Below, one piece after another: positions 24,947 through 34,362 of a stretch of DNA of 64,000 nucleotides. The position numbers and the translations under genes are program-made. Source of the DNA: Faecalicatena orotica (GTDB taxonomy: Bacteria > Bacillota > Clostridia > Lachnospirales > Lachnospiraceae); contig NZ_QGDL01000002.1 of NCBI RefSeq assembly GCF_003149245.1, forward strand, positions 62,001 to 126,000, in the 5' to 3' direction. Numbering within the stretch: position 1 is the first letter of the stretch; every line of letters begins with the position of its first letter. Below the pieces are notes generated by a model, which worked only from the letters and a program-made list of their open reading frames with translations, searched no databases and was not told the DNA's origin.

Positions 24947-26011
24947 ATGAAAAAATTAGTAGCAGTTGCACCGAGGGAAGCAGCGTTAAAGGAATATGAA
25001 GACAGGGAAATATTAAGCAATGAAGTAAAAGTACAGGTGGAATTTGCGGCGCCAAAGCATGGCACGGAGCTTGCGGATTTCAGGGGTACCACTCCTTTTA
25101 TTGATGGAAAATTTGATGAAGAATGGCGTGTGTTTGCCAAACGGGATGAAGAGGAACCGAGGGGGATTGAATTTGGAGACCTTCCTCTTGGAAATATGTT
25201 TGTCGGAACCATTACGGAAAAAGGGGCAGACGTTACGGAATATGAGATCGGAGACAGGGTATGTTCTTATGGACCGATTAAGGAGACACAGATTGTAAAT
25301 GCAGTAGACAACTATAAATTGCGCAAAATGAGCAAAGATGCATCTGCTAAAAATGCAGTATGCTACGATCCGGCACAGTTCGCTTTAAGTGGAATCCGTG
25401 ATGGAGGAGTACGCCCGGGAGACCGTGTAGTAGTCATTGGACTGGGTGCAATCGGACAGATAGCCCTCCAGTTTGCAGTAAAGATTGGTGCTGTAACAGT
25501 CATCGGAATTGACCCTATTGCAAAAAGGCGGGAAATTGCTGAGAAACATGGTGCCCATTATACGTTGGATTCCACTGCCTGTGATGCAGGGATGGAGATT
25601 AAAAGGCTGACAGGGAAGATGGGAGCCGATGTGATCATTGAAACAAGCGGGAATGTCCATGCGCTGCAGTCTTCTTTGAAGGGGCTTGGCTATAATGGGA
25701 CTATCGCATATGTTGCATTTGCAAAGCCATTTCCGGCAGGACTGTGGCTTGGACAGGAAGCCCATTTTAATTATGGGAAGATTATCTTCTCCCGTGCGTG
25801 CAGTGAGCCGAATCCGGAATATCCGAGATGGGACAGGCACCGAATTGAGGATGTGTGCTGGGAACTGCTGATGAACGGGTATCTGGACTGTGAGGATATT
25901 ATTTATCCGGTGGTCCCATTCGAAGAGTGTGCGGAAGGTTTTTGTAATTATGTAGACCAGCATCCGGAAGAGAGTATCAAATTGGGAATCGATTTCATGG
26001 GGAGGGATTAA
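24947..26011 (+). CDS. ycjQ: Medium-chain dehydrogenase, YcjQ-like (354 aa)
   Basis: NAD(P)-dependent dehydrogenase with Rossmann motif VVVIGLGAIGQIALQFA (~157-173). Very close in my recollection to E. coli YcjQ, sharing FAAPKHGTE, NYKLRKM, NAVCYDPAQFA and RACSEPNP. In E. coli, YcjQ, YcjR and YcjS are described as oxidising and epimerising 3-keto-glycosides (D-guloside to D-glucoside). The usual catalytic-zinc Cys near residue 38 is replaced by the PKHG segment, as in YcjQ. Only 1 bp separates it from ycjR. Confidence 0.88.
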   Translation: MKKLVAVAPREAALKEYEDREILSNEVKVQVEFAAPKHGTELADFRGTTPFIDGKFDEEWRVFAKRDEEEPRGIEFGDLPLGNMFVGTITEKGADVTEYEIGDRVCSYGPIKETQIVNAVDNYKLRKMSKDASAKNAVCYDPAQFALSGIRDGGVRPGDRVVVIGLGAIGQIALQFAVKIGAVTVIGIDPIAKRREIAEKHGAHYTLDSTACDAGMEIKRLTGKMGADVIIETSGNVHALQSSLKGLGYNGTIAYVAFAKPFPAGLWLGQEAHFNYGKIIFSRACSEPNPEYPRWDRHRIEDVCWELLMNGYLDCEDIIYPVVPFEECAEGFCNYVDQHPEESIKLGIDFMGRD

Positions 26012-26012
26012 A

Positions 26013-26804
26013 ATGCGTTTAGGAACTCAGGACAAAGACTTCTTTCCGCAGGATTTAGTGGAAAAGTTTAAATTTGTGAAAGCAATGGGATTTGAATGTT
26101 TTGAAATTGACGGAAAAGTGTTAACCGATCATGTTGATATGGTAAAAAAGGCGATTGAAGAGTCAGGACTGCCTGTATCGAGTGCGTGTGGCGGATATAG
26201 GGGATGGATTGGCGATTTTATTGAGGAGCGCAGAGAAAATGGCGTGGAAGACCTGAAGGAAATCATACGTGCGCTGAAAGAGGTAGGCGGAAAGGGTGTC
26301 GTAGTGCCTGCCGCATGGGGGATGTTTACATTCCGTCTTCCGCCTATGACACCACCGCGAAGCCATGAAGGAGATGTGAAAGCAATTCTGGCATCTTTAA
26401 AAGAACTAGATGCTGTGGCAGAGGAAAACGGCATATATCTGTATCTGGAACCACTCAACCGCTATCAGGACCATATGCTCAATACGCTTCAGGATGCAAT
26501 GGATATCATAGAGATGGGACAGTTTAAGATGGTGAAAATCACCGCCGACTTCTATCACATGGCGATAGAAGAAGACGATATCTCAGAGTCGCTGATGAAG
26601 TTCCGGGATGCAGTCGGGCATGTCCACATTGCTGAAAACCACAGGTATCAGCCGGGTACAGGTTCCATTGACTGGAAACGCCATATACAGACATTGAAGG
26701 ACATTGGATATGAAGGCGATGTTGTGAATGAAGGACGGATCCGCGGTGAGAATCCTCTGGAGGTTTATCAAAAGTCCGTTGATTTCATGAAACAGTTTTT
26801 GTAG
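26013..26804 (+). CDS. ycjR: Sugar isomerase/epimerase TIM barrel, YcjR-like (263 aa)
   Basis: AP-endonuclease-2-type TIM barrel with metal and catalytic segments SACGGYRGWIGDFIEERR, VVPAAWGMFTFRLPPMT, YLEPLNRYQDHM, DFYHMAIEED, GHVHIAENHRYQPG. These match E. coli YcjR closely; that enzyme is described as a 3-keto-guloside C4 epimerase. Tightly placed after ycjQ, and a GC-rich hairpin follows the stop. Confidence 0.88.
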   Translation: MRLGTQDKDFFPQDLVEKFKFVKAMGFECFEIDGKVLTDHVDMVKKAIEESGLPVSSACGGYRGWIGDFIEERRENGVEDLKEIIRALKEVGGKGVVVPAAWGMFTFRLPPMTPPRSHEGDVKAILASLKELDAVAEENGIYLYLEPLNRYQDHMLNTLQDAMDIIEMGQFKMVKITADFYHMAIEEDDISESLMKFRDAVGHVHIAENHRYQPGTGSIDWKRHIQTLKDIGYEGDVVNEGRIRGENPLEVYQKSVDFMKQFL

Positions 26805-26821
26805 GGACGGCAAAAGAAAAT

Positions 26822-26875
26822 GCCCCGCAGCCCGTAACGCAGGCAGGTTAGATGCTTAGTGGCGTGCTGCGGGGC
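26822..26875 (+). other. Intercistronic stem-loop between ycjR and ycjS
   Basis: GCCCCGCAGC (26822-26831) and GCTGCGGGGC (26866-26875), followed by only three T, in the middle of the operon. Probably a weak terminator or processing site that sets relative expression of upstream and downstream halves. A repeat-like GCCCCGCA motif recurs in the operon terminator at 33108-33166. Confidence 0.6.
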
Positions 26876-26899
26876 TTTGGAATATGAGGAGGTTGTAAG

Positions 26900-27940
26900 A
26901 TGAAACGATTGAGAATGGCTGTCATTGGCGCCGGACAGATAGCCAAAGTGACCCATCTTCCGAACTTTAGAGAGATGGATCAGGCAGAAGTAGTCGGTAT
27001 ATGCGATGTGAATCTGGATGCCGCAAAAGCACTTGCAGAGCAGTTTGGAATACAGAATTTTTATCAGGACCATAAGAAGATGCTTTCAGAATTAAAGCCG
27101 GATGCAGTTACGATATGTGTGCCAAATAAGTTCCACTGCCGGATGACCCTGGATGCCTTGGAATGCGGCTGCCATGTACTCTGCGAAAAACCTCCGGCAA
27201 TAACGGTCCGGGAGGCTTGGCAGATGGAAGAGGAAGCCCGAAAGAGGAATCTGGTCCTGTCCTATGGTTTTCATTTCCGTCACAGTGAACATGTGGCATT
27301 GATGAAGGAGAAGGTGCGTAATGGGGAATTCGGTACGATTTACCATGCGAAAGCGCAGTGGCATAGAAGAAGGGGAATTCCCGGCTGGGGAAATTTTACG
27401 AATAAAGAAATGCAGGGCGGCGGGCCATTGATTGATATTGGTGCACATATGCTGGATGCGGCATTATACCTGTTGGAATACCCGGAAATCACCTATGTCT
27501 GCGCCACGTCCAGTGACAGGATCGGCAAAAGGGGCGGCTGTTCTCTGATGGGGAGCTGGAACCCGGACTGCTTTCAGGTAGAGGATGGCGTATTCGGGTT
27601 CCTTAGATTTGAGAATGGAACAAGCCTTTTGATTGAGACGTCTTTCGCCATCAACCAGAAGGAAAAAGACTTGAGGAATATTACGCTGTATGGAGAGAAA
27701 CTTGGCGCAAGCCTTTTCCCTCTGGAGGTTTATGGGGAGAAGGATGGACAGCTCACAGACAGTACATACCCGTTTATGGAAATGAGGGACTGGCATATGG
27801 ACAGTGACAAAAATTTTGTAAATGCCTGTCTGGGGCAGGAAGAACTTCTGGTGACAGCCGCACAGGGGACCTATGTCCAGAAAGTGATTGAGGCTCTATA
27901 CAAGTCAGCAGACAGCGGAAGGCCGGTGATAATGGAATGA
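26900..27940 (+). CDS. ycjS: Gfo/Idh/MocA oxidoreductase, YcjS-like (346 aa)
   Basis: NAD(P)-dependent glycoside/3-keto-glycoside oxidoreductase. N-terminal Rossmann start VIGAGQIAKVTHLPNF, conserved CEKPPAIT (~95, catalytic Lys), and the IDIGAHMLDAALYLL helix with the catalytic His. Works with the YcjQ- and YcjR-like enzymes through 3-keto sugars. The stop overlaps the next start (ATGA). Confidence 0.87.
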   Translation: MKRLRMAVIGAGQIAKVTHLPNFREMDQAEVVGICDVNLDAAKALAEQFGIQNFYQDHKKMLSELKPDAVTICVPNKFHCRMTLDALECGCHVLCEKPPAITVREAWQMEEEARKRNLVLSYGFHFRHSEHVALMKEKVRNGEFGTIYHAKAQWHRRRGIPGWGNFTNKEMQGGGPLIDIGAHMLDAALYLLEYPEITYVCATSSDRIGKRGGCSLMGSWNPDCFQVEDGVFGFLRFENGTSLLIETSFAINQKEKDLRNITLYGEKLGASLFPLEVYGEKDGQLTDSTYPFMEMRDWHMDSDKNFVNACLGQEELLVTAAQGTYVQKVIEALYKSADSGRPVIME

Positions 27941-30255
27941 TTTATTATGATATAGAAAAAAAGGAAGATGGAATCTGGCTCGCGCAGCGGGAATATCAAC
28001 CACGGTTCCACTTGAAAACAGAATCTGTGTTTGCACAGTGCAATGGCTACTTTGGTGTAAGGGGGGCAGGGGGACTCCCATCACTGAATGGGAAAAGGGG
28101 GATGTTCGTTGCTGGTTTATTTAACTGTGCCTACGAGGACGAAGTGACTGAACTGGTCAACTGTCCTGATGTAACTGAATTCAGGCTGATACTGGATGGG
28201 GAAGAGATATGCCCTGACCGTATAATGATAAAGGGGTACGAGCGGAAATTCAATATATATACAGGAGAATTAGTGATATCAGTCAGGTTTGAATTAAAGT
28301 CAGGTACAGAAATTGAGGTCATCGAGCGGCGTTTTGCGTCTATGGAAAACAGACATCTGTTTGTACAGAGCATTAGGATCTCTGTCTGCCGCGGTGCGGG
28401 CACCAGTGGAAAGCTGATTAGCGGCATTGACGGACAGCAGACGAACAGCGGTGTTTCACATTTCCAGAAGATTAACTGCAGGGTATATGACCGGAAAATA
28501 ATGCAGATGAAAGGATATCTGACGGAGGATACATTAAGCATTCTGGCGGAGAGTTCTTGTGAAAGCGGGACCCCTGTCTTTACACTGAAAAGACGCAGTG
28601 TGGAGGCATCATACGATGTTACAGTACCGGAAGGCGGAAGCTGGGAGTTTGAAAAATATGTTTATATCCATAAGCAGGAAGATATGGCAGAGCTGGACAG
28701 ACAGAAAGAGATACTAAAGGATTGTATTTCCAAGGGATATGCTTCGGTAATTTCGGCCCATAAAGAGAAGATGTCTAAGCTTTGGCAGCAGGCTGCAATC
28801 AGGATAAAAGGGGCTACTCTGGAGGAAGAGGCATCTATCGCATTTGCTCAATATCATTTGATTGGTATGATGCCCTGGGGCAGTTCTTCAAGCAGTATTG
28901 CTGCAAAAGGGCTGACGGGAGAAGGATACAAAGGACATGTTTTTTGGGATACTGAGATTTTTGTACTTCCCTTTTTCTTATATAATTTTCCAGAAGCGGC
29001 AAGACAACTTTTAGAGTTCAGGTATAAAGGACTGGATGGTGCAAGGGAGAAGGCTGCGGCTTATGGCTATGAAGGTGCCATGTACCCCTGGGAGGCGGCG
29101 GTCAGCGGAAAGGAAGAGACACCTTTGTACGCTGCACTGAATATTTATACAGGCAAAGCCAATAAGGTTTGGTCAGGGATAAAAGAGCACCATGTGACGG
29201 CAGATATCGTCTATGCTGTCTGGCAATACTACAGCATGACCGGTGACGACAGGTTCATGGAAAAGTTTGGGTATGAAATCATATTTGAGGCAGCGTCTTT
29301 CTGGGTATCACGAGCAGAATGGGACGAGGTTAGGAAGGCTTATGTTATACGGGATATCATCGGACCGGATGAATATACAGAGCATATTGATAACAATGCT
29401 TATAGCAATTATATGGCGAGATACTGCGTATCGTTAGCCGCATCGCTGGCAGGAAAGGCAGAAAAAGTGACCCCTGGCCTTTACCATAGGCTCAAGGTAG
29501 GGAAAAGGAGAAAATCATGGGAGGAATTCTCAGAGAAGATTTATCTTCCGGAACCTAATGAACAGCAGATAATTCCTCAGGATGACACATTCCTTACAAA
29601 AAAATGTCTTACAGATATCGAAAAGTATAAAGAATCAGAAGTGAAACAGGCAGTGCTGCAGGACTATTCGAGAGATGAAATTGTAGATATGCAGGTACTT
29701 AAGCAGGCTGACACGGTAATGCTTCTAAATCTGTTTCCCCAGATGTTTTCTCCGGAAGTTGTCCGGAAGAATGTATTATATTATGAGTCGAGGACCATAC
29801 ACGATTCATCCCTAAGCTACTGTGCCCATGCTCAGGCATGTGCGGCAATAGGGGCGATGGATCTGGCATGGAAGTTTTTTGAAAAATGTATGGTGATTGA
29901 TCTGGACGGGAATCCGAATGATACGACAGACGGAATTCATGCGGCTTCCCTTGGGGGGATCTGGACCTGCATTGTATTTGGATTTGCAGGGGTAAACTAT
30001 GAAGGGGAAGTTCTGCACCTTACGCCCCGGCTTCCTGAACATTGGGAGGAAATACATTTTCACATAAAAGTGAGAGGGAAGGATATTGAGTTAACTCTGA
30101 GCAATACGAAGGTCTGCTTAAAGGACACAGGGGCCGGGAGAACACCGCCGGCAAAAGAAAGCCCCCTTAAGGTAGAGGTTGGAGGAGAAGTATATGAACT
30201 GAAAGATTCCCTTCAAGTATTTATAATAGAAAGAAAAGAAGGAAAGAGTGCATGA
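27937..30255 (+). CDS. ycjT: GH65 glycoside phosphorylase, YcjT/kojibiose-phosphorylase-like (772 aa)
   Basis: Inverting phosphorylase that releases beta-glucose 1-phosphate from an alpha-glucosyl disaccharide. Full length, with an N-terminal beta sandwich, linker, (alpha/alpha)6 barrel (GHVFWDTEIFVLPFFLY ~ 328) and the general-acid Glu in RDIIGPDEYTEHIDNNAYSN (~475). E. coli YcjT is a kojibiose phosphorylase. The beta-phosphoglucomutase gene directly downstream supports a beta-G1P product. Also possible: trehalose, nigerose or maltose phosphorylase. Confidence 0.88.
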   Translation: MIYYDIEKKEDGIWLAQREYQPRFHLKTESVFAQCNGYFGVRGAGGLPSLNGKRGMFVAGLFNCAYEDEVTELVNCPDVTEFRLILDGEEICPDRIMIKGYERKFNIYTGELVISVRFELKSGTEIEVIERRFASMENRHLFVQSIRISVCRGAGTSGKLISGIDGQQTNSGVSHFQKINCRVYDRKIMQMKGYLTEDTLSILAESSCESGTPVFTLKRRSVEASYDVTVPEGGSWEFEKYVYIHKQEDMAELDRQKEILKDCISKGYASVISAHKEKMSKLWQQAAIRIKGATLEEEASIAFAQYHLIGMMPWGSSSSSIAAKGLTGEGYKGHVFWDTEIFVLPFFLYNFPEAARQLLEFRYKGLDGAREKAAAYGYEGAMYPWEAAVSGKEETPLYAALNIYTGKANKVWSGIKEHHVTADIVYAVWQYYSMTGDDRFMEKFGYEIIFEAASFWVSRAEWDEVRKAYVIRDIIGPDEYTEHIDNNAYSNYMARYCVSLAASLAGKAEKVTPGLYHRLKVGKRRKSWEEFSEKIYLPEPNEQQIIPQDDTFLTKKCLTDIEKYKESEVKQAVLQDYSRDEIVDMQVLKQADTVMLLNLFPQMFSPEVVRKNVLYYESRTIHDSSLSYCAHAQACAAIGAMDLAWKFFEKCMVIDLDGNPNDTTDGIHAASLGGIWTCIVFGFAGVNYEGEVLHLTPRLPEHWEEIHFHIKVRGKDIELTLSNTKVCLKDTGAGRTPPAKESPLKVEVGGEVYELKDSLQVFIIERKEGKSA

Positions 30256-30890
30256 AAGCAATCATTTTTGATTTAGACGGTGTTGTAGTAGATACTGCAA
30301 AATACCATTATCTGGCGTGGCGGAAGCTGGCAGAAGAACTGGGATTTGCATTTGAAGAGGAACATAATGAGAGGCTGAAGGGCGTAAGCAGGATGCGCTC
30401 GCTGGAAATTGTTCTGGAAGTCGGCGGGCTGACAGGGATGAGTGAGGTACAAAAACAGGAACTGGCGGAACGAAAAAATGGTTATTATCTGAATATGATT
30501 TCAGGTATTGACCAGTCAGAGATTCTTCCCGGTATCTCTCAATTTATAAGCAGGCAAAAAAGGGCCGGCTATAAGATTGCGCTGGGGTCTGCAAGCAAAA
30601 GTGGGCGGATGATATTAGAAAAACTAGGACTTGCGGACCAATTTGACGCGATTGTTGACGGGAATCTGGCAGAACGTGCAAAACCTGACCCGCAGGTATT
30701 TATAAAGGCGGCCGAACTGCTTGGTGTCCCCTGCAGCGAATGTATCGTAATAGAAGACGCGGCCGCCGGAATTGATGCGGCATTAGCAGGCGGGATGAAA
30801 TGTATCGGGGTTGGCGGCAAAGCTATTTTAGGAAAAGCGGATATTGTTGTTCCTGATACGGAAGCATTGTCAGGCATAGAAATGTTATAG
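30252..30890 (+). CDS. ycjU: Beta-phosphoglucomutase, YcjU-like (212 aa)
   Basis: HAD enzyme converting beta-glucose 1-phosphate to glucose 6-phosphate. Catalytic FDLDGVVVDT (Asp7 nucleophile, Asp9), cap helix with LKGVSRMRSLEIVL, ALGSASKSGRMILEKLGL, KPDPQVF and VIEDAAAGIDAA. Overlaps ycjT by 4 bp (ATGA). Confidence 0.93.
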   Translation: MKAIIFDLDGVVVDTAKYHYLAWRKLAEELGFAFEEEHNERLKGVSRMRSLEIVLEVGGLTGMSEVQKQELAERKNGYYLNMISGIDQSEILPGISQFISRQKRAGYKIALGSASKSGRMILEKLGLADQFDAIVDGNLAERAKPDPQVFIKAAELLGVPCSECIVIEDAAAGIDAALAGGMKCIGVGGKAILGKADIVVPDTEALSGIEML

Positions 30891-30905
30891 CCGGGGAGAT
30901 GGACA

Positions 30906-33026
30906 ATGAAAGAAAAATACATAGAACAGATTTATGCCGGCTGGCTGGCGAAGATAATCGGTATCCGTCTGGGAGCTCCCATTGAAGGCTGGACTTATGA
31001 AAAAATTAGAGAACTGTATGGAGAACCAGACGGGTATCTGATAGATTATCAGGATTTCGCAGCAGATGATGACAGTAATGGACCACTTTTTTTCCTGAGG
31101 GCATTGGAAGACAGCCGCAGCGGATATTCCATTCAGGCACAGGATGTTGCAGAAGCATTGCTTAACTATGCCCCCTATGAACACGGATTCTTCTGGTGGG
31201 GCGGGTATGGAACGGCCACAGAACACACTGCATATCTGAACCTCAGGAATTCAATCCCTGCACCGCTTAGCGGCAGCATTGCGCAGAATGGGAGTACGAT
31301 GGCAGAGCAGATCGGAGGACAGATTTTTATTGACACATGGGGGCTTGTCACTCCGGGAAATCCGGATTTGGCAGCCCAATATGCACAGAAAGCAGCCAGT
31401 GTTACTCACGGGGGAAATGGAATCTATGGAGGGATATTCATTGCTGTATGTATCAGCTATGCTTTTGTAGAAAATGAGATAGAGAAAATCATTGAGAAAG
31501 GGCTGTCTTATATCCCGGAAGACTGTGAATATGCACGGGCGGTGCGCGCAATTAAGTGGTTCTACCATGCCCATCCCGGTGACTGGAGAGCGTGTTTCCA
31601 ATATGTACATGATAATTGGGGATACAGCAAATATCCCGGAAACTGCCATATCATCCCGAATGCGGCGGTGATTATTCTGGCGTTACTTTATGGAGAAGGC
31701 AATTTTTCAGATACGTTAAATATTTGCAATATGTGTGGCTGGGATACGGATTGTAATGTAGGAAACCTTGCTACAATTATGGGAGTACGGGGCGGCCTTG
31801 CAGCAATAGACTATCAGAAATGGAGAAGGCCGATTAACGATTTTCTGGCATGTTCCAGCGTAATTGGCTCTCTGAATATTCAGGATATTCCTTATGGAGC
31901 CTTATATATAACAAAATTAGCTTATGCCGTTGCGGGAGAAGAAATGCCGGAACCGTGGAAACATATAGCAGATGGGCGTATTGACAGCTGCCACTTTGAA
32001 TTTCCGGGTTCCACCCATGCAATCCGTGTACGGAAAGAAAGGCCCGGCAGCACTCACATTGAGAATACGGATGAGACAGCTTTTGATGGCTCCAGAAGCC
32101 TTAAGATAGTCGGGAACCATGCCGGAACAGGTGAACATATATATGTGTATAAGAAAACATATTATTGTCCCGATGATTTTCATGACAGCCGCTATGACCC
32201 AGGTTTTTCACCAATTGTGTATCCGGGCCAGACGATACATGGCAGTGTATTTATACCGGAATATGGATGTAACACACAAGTCTGTCTTTATGCAAAAGAA
32301 CAGAATACCGGAGAGATATTGCTTGGAGAAAGTGTAAATCCGGAAAAAGGGAAGTGGATAGAGATGGGCTGGAAAATCCCGGATATGGAAGGAGGCCTGA
32401 TAGCAGAAATTGGTTTTTGCTTCTGTATAAAAGAAGAAAATAGCTGGGATGGAAGCTTTGTAGGGATGATAGATGACCTCTACACGGAGGGCAGGGCAGA
32501 CTATACGATTCTCTTTGAGGAAGAAGAGGAAGAAGTCTGGCCGGGGCTCCACCGCGAAGTCAGGCAGTTTACCAGACTGAAGGGAATGCTATATCTGGAA
32601 GGCGGTCAGATGCACCTGTCCTGTGCGGATTATGCGGAGGCGTACACCGGAAGATATGACTGGAGAGACTATACGGCTGCCTTTACGTGCACTCCTCTTA
32701 ATACAGGAACACATATGCAGAATGTACGGGTTCAGGGGGCAGTGCGTTCTTATGCGGCAGGGTTCCTGCCGGGCGGCAAATTTGCAATTCTGAAAAATGA
32801 GAACGGTTACCGTGTACTTACAGAAACAGAGTATCAATGGGAGCCCGGAAAAGAGTATGTGATAAGCATCAAAGTCAGCGGAAACCGGATAGAAGCTAGT
32901 GTTCAGGATGGCGTGTCGCTGACAGCGGTGGATGAAGAACATCCCTATCTAACTGGCAGTATTGGAGTGTCCGCATCGAAAGGCGGGCATACGAAATATA
33001 GGAAGATTGAGGTCAAAACCAGCTAG
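30906..33026 (+). CDS. ADP-ribosylglycohydrolase-fold protein with C-terminal beta-sandwich domains (706 aa)
   Basis: Residues ~1-350 are an ADP-ribosylglycohydrolase-type helical domain with metal motifs FAADDDSNGPLF (~48-59) and GWDTDCNVGNLATIMGV (~278-294). Residues ~360-520 and ~540-706 look like carbohydrate-binding and concanavalin-like beta sandwiches (the last recalls the DUF1080, 3-keto-disaccharide hydrolase family). No signal peptide, so cytoplasmic. It is the last gene of the LacI-controlled operon, 15 bp after ycjU, and has no counterpart in E. coli ycj that I know of. A glycosidase acting on imported glycosides or their 3-keto forms is inferred; ADP-ribose removal is the family's classical activity. 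Confidence 0.75.
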   Translation: MKEKYIEQIYAGWLAKIIGIRLGAPIEGWTYEKIRELYGEPDGYLIDYQDFAADDDSNGPLFFLRALEDSRSGYSIQAQDVAEALLNYAPYEHGFFWWGGYGTATEHTAYLNLRNSIPAPLSGSIAQNGSTMAEQIGGQIFIDTWGLVTPGNPDLAAQYAQKAASVTHGGNGIYGGIFIAVCISYAFVENEIEKIIEKGLSYIPEDCEYARAVRAIKWFYHAHPGDWRACFQYVHDNWGYSKYPGNCHIIPNAAVIILALLYGEGNFSDTLNICNMCGWDTDCNVGNLATIMGVRGGLAAIDYQKWRRPINDFLACSSVIGSLNIQDIPYGALYITKLAYAVAGEEMPEPWKHIADGRIDSCHFEFPGSTHAIRVRKERPGSTHIENTDETAFDGSRSLKIVGNHAGTGEHIYVYKKTYYCPDDFHDSRYDPGFSPIVYPGQTIHGSVFIPEYGCNTQVCLYAKEQNTGEILLGESVNPEKGKWIEMGWKIPDMEGGLIAEIGFCFCIKEENSWDGSFVGMIDDLYTEGRADYTILFEEEEEEVWPGLHREVRQFTRLKGMLYLEGGQMHLSCADYAEAYTGRYDWRDYTAAFTCTPLNTGTHMQNVRVQGAVRSYAAGFLPGGKFAILKNENGYRVLTETEYQWEPGKEYVISIKVSGNRIEASVQDGVSLTAVDEEHPYLTGSIGVSASKGGHTKYRKIEVKTS

Positions 33027-33107
33027 AGTCGGAAACCTTATGGGTGCCGTATGGCAGGCGTATGATGTTGCAAAGGAAATTTGATAACAAGGAAATATTA
33101 TAAAGGG

Positions 33108-33170
33108 CGATAAATGAAGCCCCGCAAAACAGATAGTCTGTGAGTTTTGCGGGGCTTTATTTATCGTTCT
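33108..33170 (+). terminator. Terminator of the ycj-type operon
   Basis: Long stem (33108-33130 with 33144-33166, about 22 of 23 pairs) around GAAGCCCCGCAAAAC, loop of 13 nt, then an AT-rich tail. The remaining 33027-33107 stretch shows nothing recognisable. Confidence 0.88.
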
Positions 33171-33256
33171 TATTATTAATCATGGTTTCGAAAGTGAATC
33201 ATAATGAAAAAAAGAAAAATACTAAAGAAAGTACACTTTTTACAAAAGCAGACTCA

Positions 33257-33305
33257 TTGTATATGATTGTAATACAGGTATAATAAGATTACATTCAAGC
33301 TTGAA
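33257..33305 (+). promoter_or_regulatory. Promoter of the RbsABC-like operon with palindrome
   Basis: TTGTAT (33257-33262), 16 bp, TATAAT (33279-33284). The perfect palindrome TTCAAGCTTGAA (33294-33305) sits at the expected transcription start, a position suited to a repressor or downstream operator. The YesN-like regulator at 44708-46297 is a candidate controller of this promoter (inference). Confidence 0.55.
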
Positions 33306-33335
33306 AGAACTTAAAGATATGAGGAGGTAAGAAAG

Positions 33336-34349
33336 GTGAAAAAGAAAATTATTACGATGTTATTATCTGCAGCTCTTGTATTCTCACTCTGTGCATGCAG
33401 TACAGACAGCAAGTTGGTGGACGACAGTAAGAAAGAAGAAAAAACAGAACAGGAAACAGATCAGGGCAGTGATGAGGAAGTAAAGGTCGGAATTCTTCTG
33501 AATCAGGCGTCCACACAGGTTATCAGTGATATGGGAAACGCAATGAAAGCCAAGGCTGAGGAACTGGGAATTGATGCTACACTGATGTACTACGAGATGG
33601 ATGTACAGAAGATGATCACAGGTATCGAGAATTTTATGACGAGCGGCGTAGACGTCCTGATCGTACATCCGATGAATGCCAGTGACGGGGCAGAGGAATT
33701 ACAGAAGGCTTATGACGCAGGGATCAAAATCATTACATTCGATACAGAACCTAATTGTGATTTCACCAATTGCTTTGTGGCTTCCAATGAAGAACTTGGA
33801 TATGAAATCGGAAAACAGGCAGCAACATGGGCAAAGGCGAACCTTGTAGAAAAAGGTGTAGATCCCGTGATTGGACTTGTGAATGAGCCATCCTCTGAAT
33901 TTCTGACACAGCGTGAAAACGGAATCAAAAAGGCACTTGAGGAACTTTTGCCGGAAGGAAAAATCGTGATCACAGGAGCCGGGACAACAGCTCTTGCAGG
34001 ACAGGAAGCAGGAGAGAATTTCCTTCAGGCATATCCGGACATGAACGTAGTTGTATCTATTAATGATGATACGATGCACGGAGTTTATGAAGCATTTGCA
34101 CAGGCCGGACTTGAAAAAGAAACAGACAGAGGGCTGTTCTCCTGTGACGGAACAAAGAAATCAAAGGAATATGTTGCAGAAGGCGGCATTTTTAAATGTG
34201 TTGTCGATCTGGAATTAAATAAGGTTGGCGAGAACATGGTAGACTGCGCAAAGAAAGATGTAACGGGAGAAAGCTCAGAATATGAGAAGGTAAACTATTT
34301 CCCAATGAATCCGGTGACAATTGAGAATGCAGAGGAAGCTTTGAAATAA
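33336..34349 (+). CDS. Sugar ABC binding lipoprotein, RbsB-like (337 aa)
   Basis: Periplasmic-binding-protein family 2B (ribose/galactose type). GTG start with AGGAGG 8 nt upstream, lipobox SLCAC (~Cys20), a Lys/Glu-rich linker, then VKVGILLNQASTQVISDMGN and VDVLIVHPMNASDG. First gene of the operon. A stem-loop follows the stop. Confidence 0.87.
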   Translation: MKKKIITMLLSAALVFSLCACSTDSKLVDDSKKEEKTEQETDQGSDEEVKVGILLNQASTQVISDMGNAMKAKAEELGIDATLMYYEMDVQKMITGIENFMTSGVDVLIVHPMNASDGAEELQKAYDAGIKIITFDTEPNCDFTNCFVASNEELGYEIGKQAATWAKANLVEKGVDPVIGLVNEPSSEFLTQRENGIKKALEELLPEGKIVITGAGTTALAGQEAGENFLQAYPDMNVVVSINDDTMHGVYEAFAQAGLEKETDRGLFSCDGTKKSKEYVAEGGIFKCVVDLELNKVGENMVDCAKKDVTGESSEYEKVNYFPMNPVTIENAEEALK

Positions 34350-34362
34350 GAGGATAAGTAGG

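Noticed and set aside
18933-33026. Missing YcjV-type ATPase as evidence of a broken transporter
   Set aside because: Firmicutes family-1 sugar importers commonly share one ATPase encoded elsewhere.
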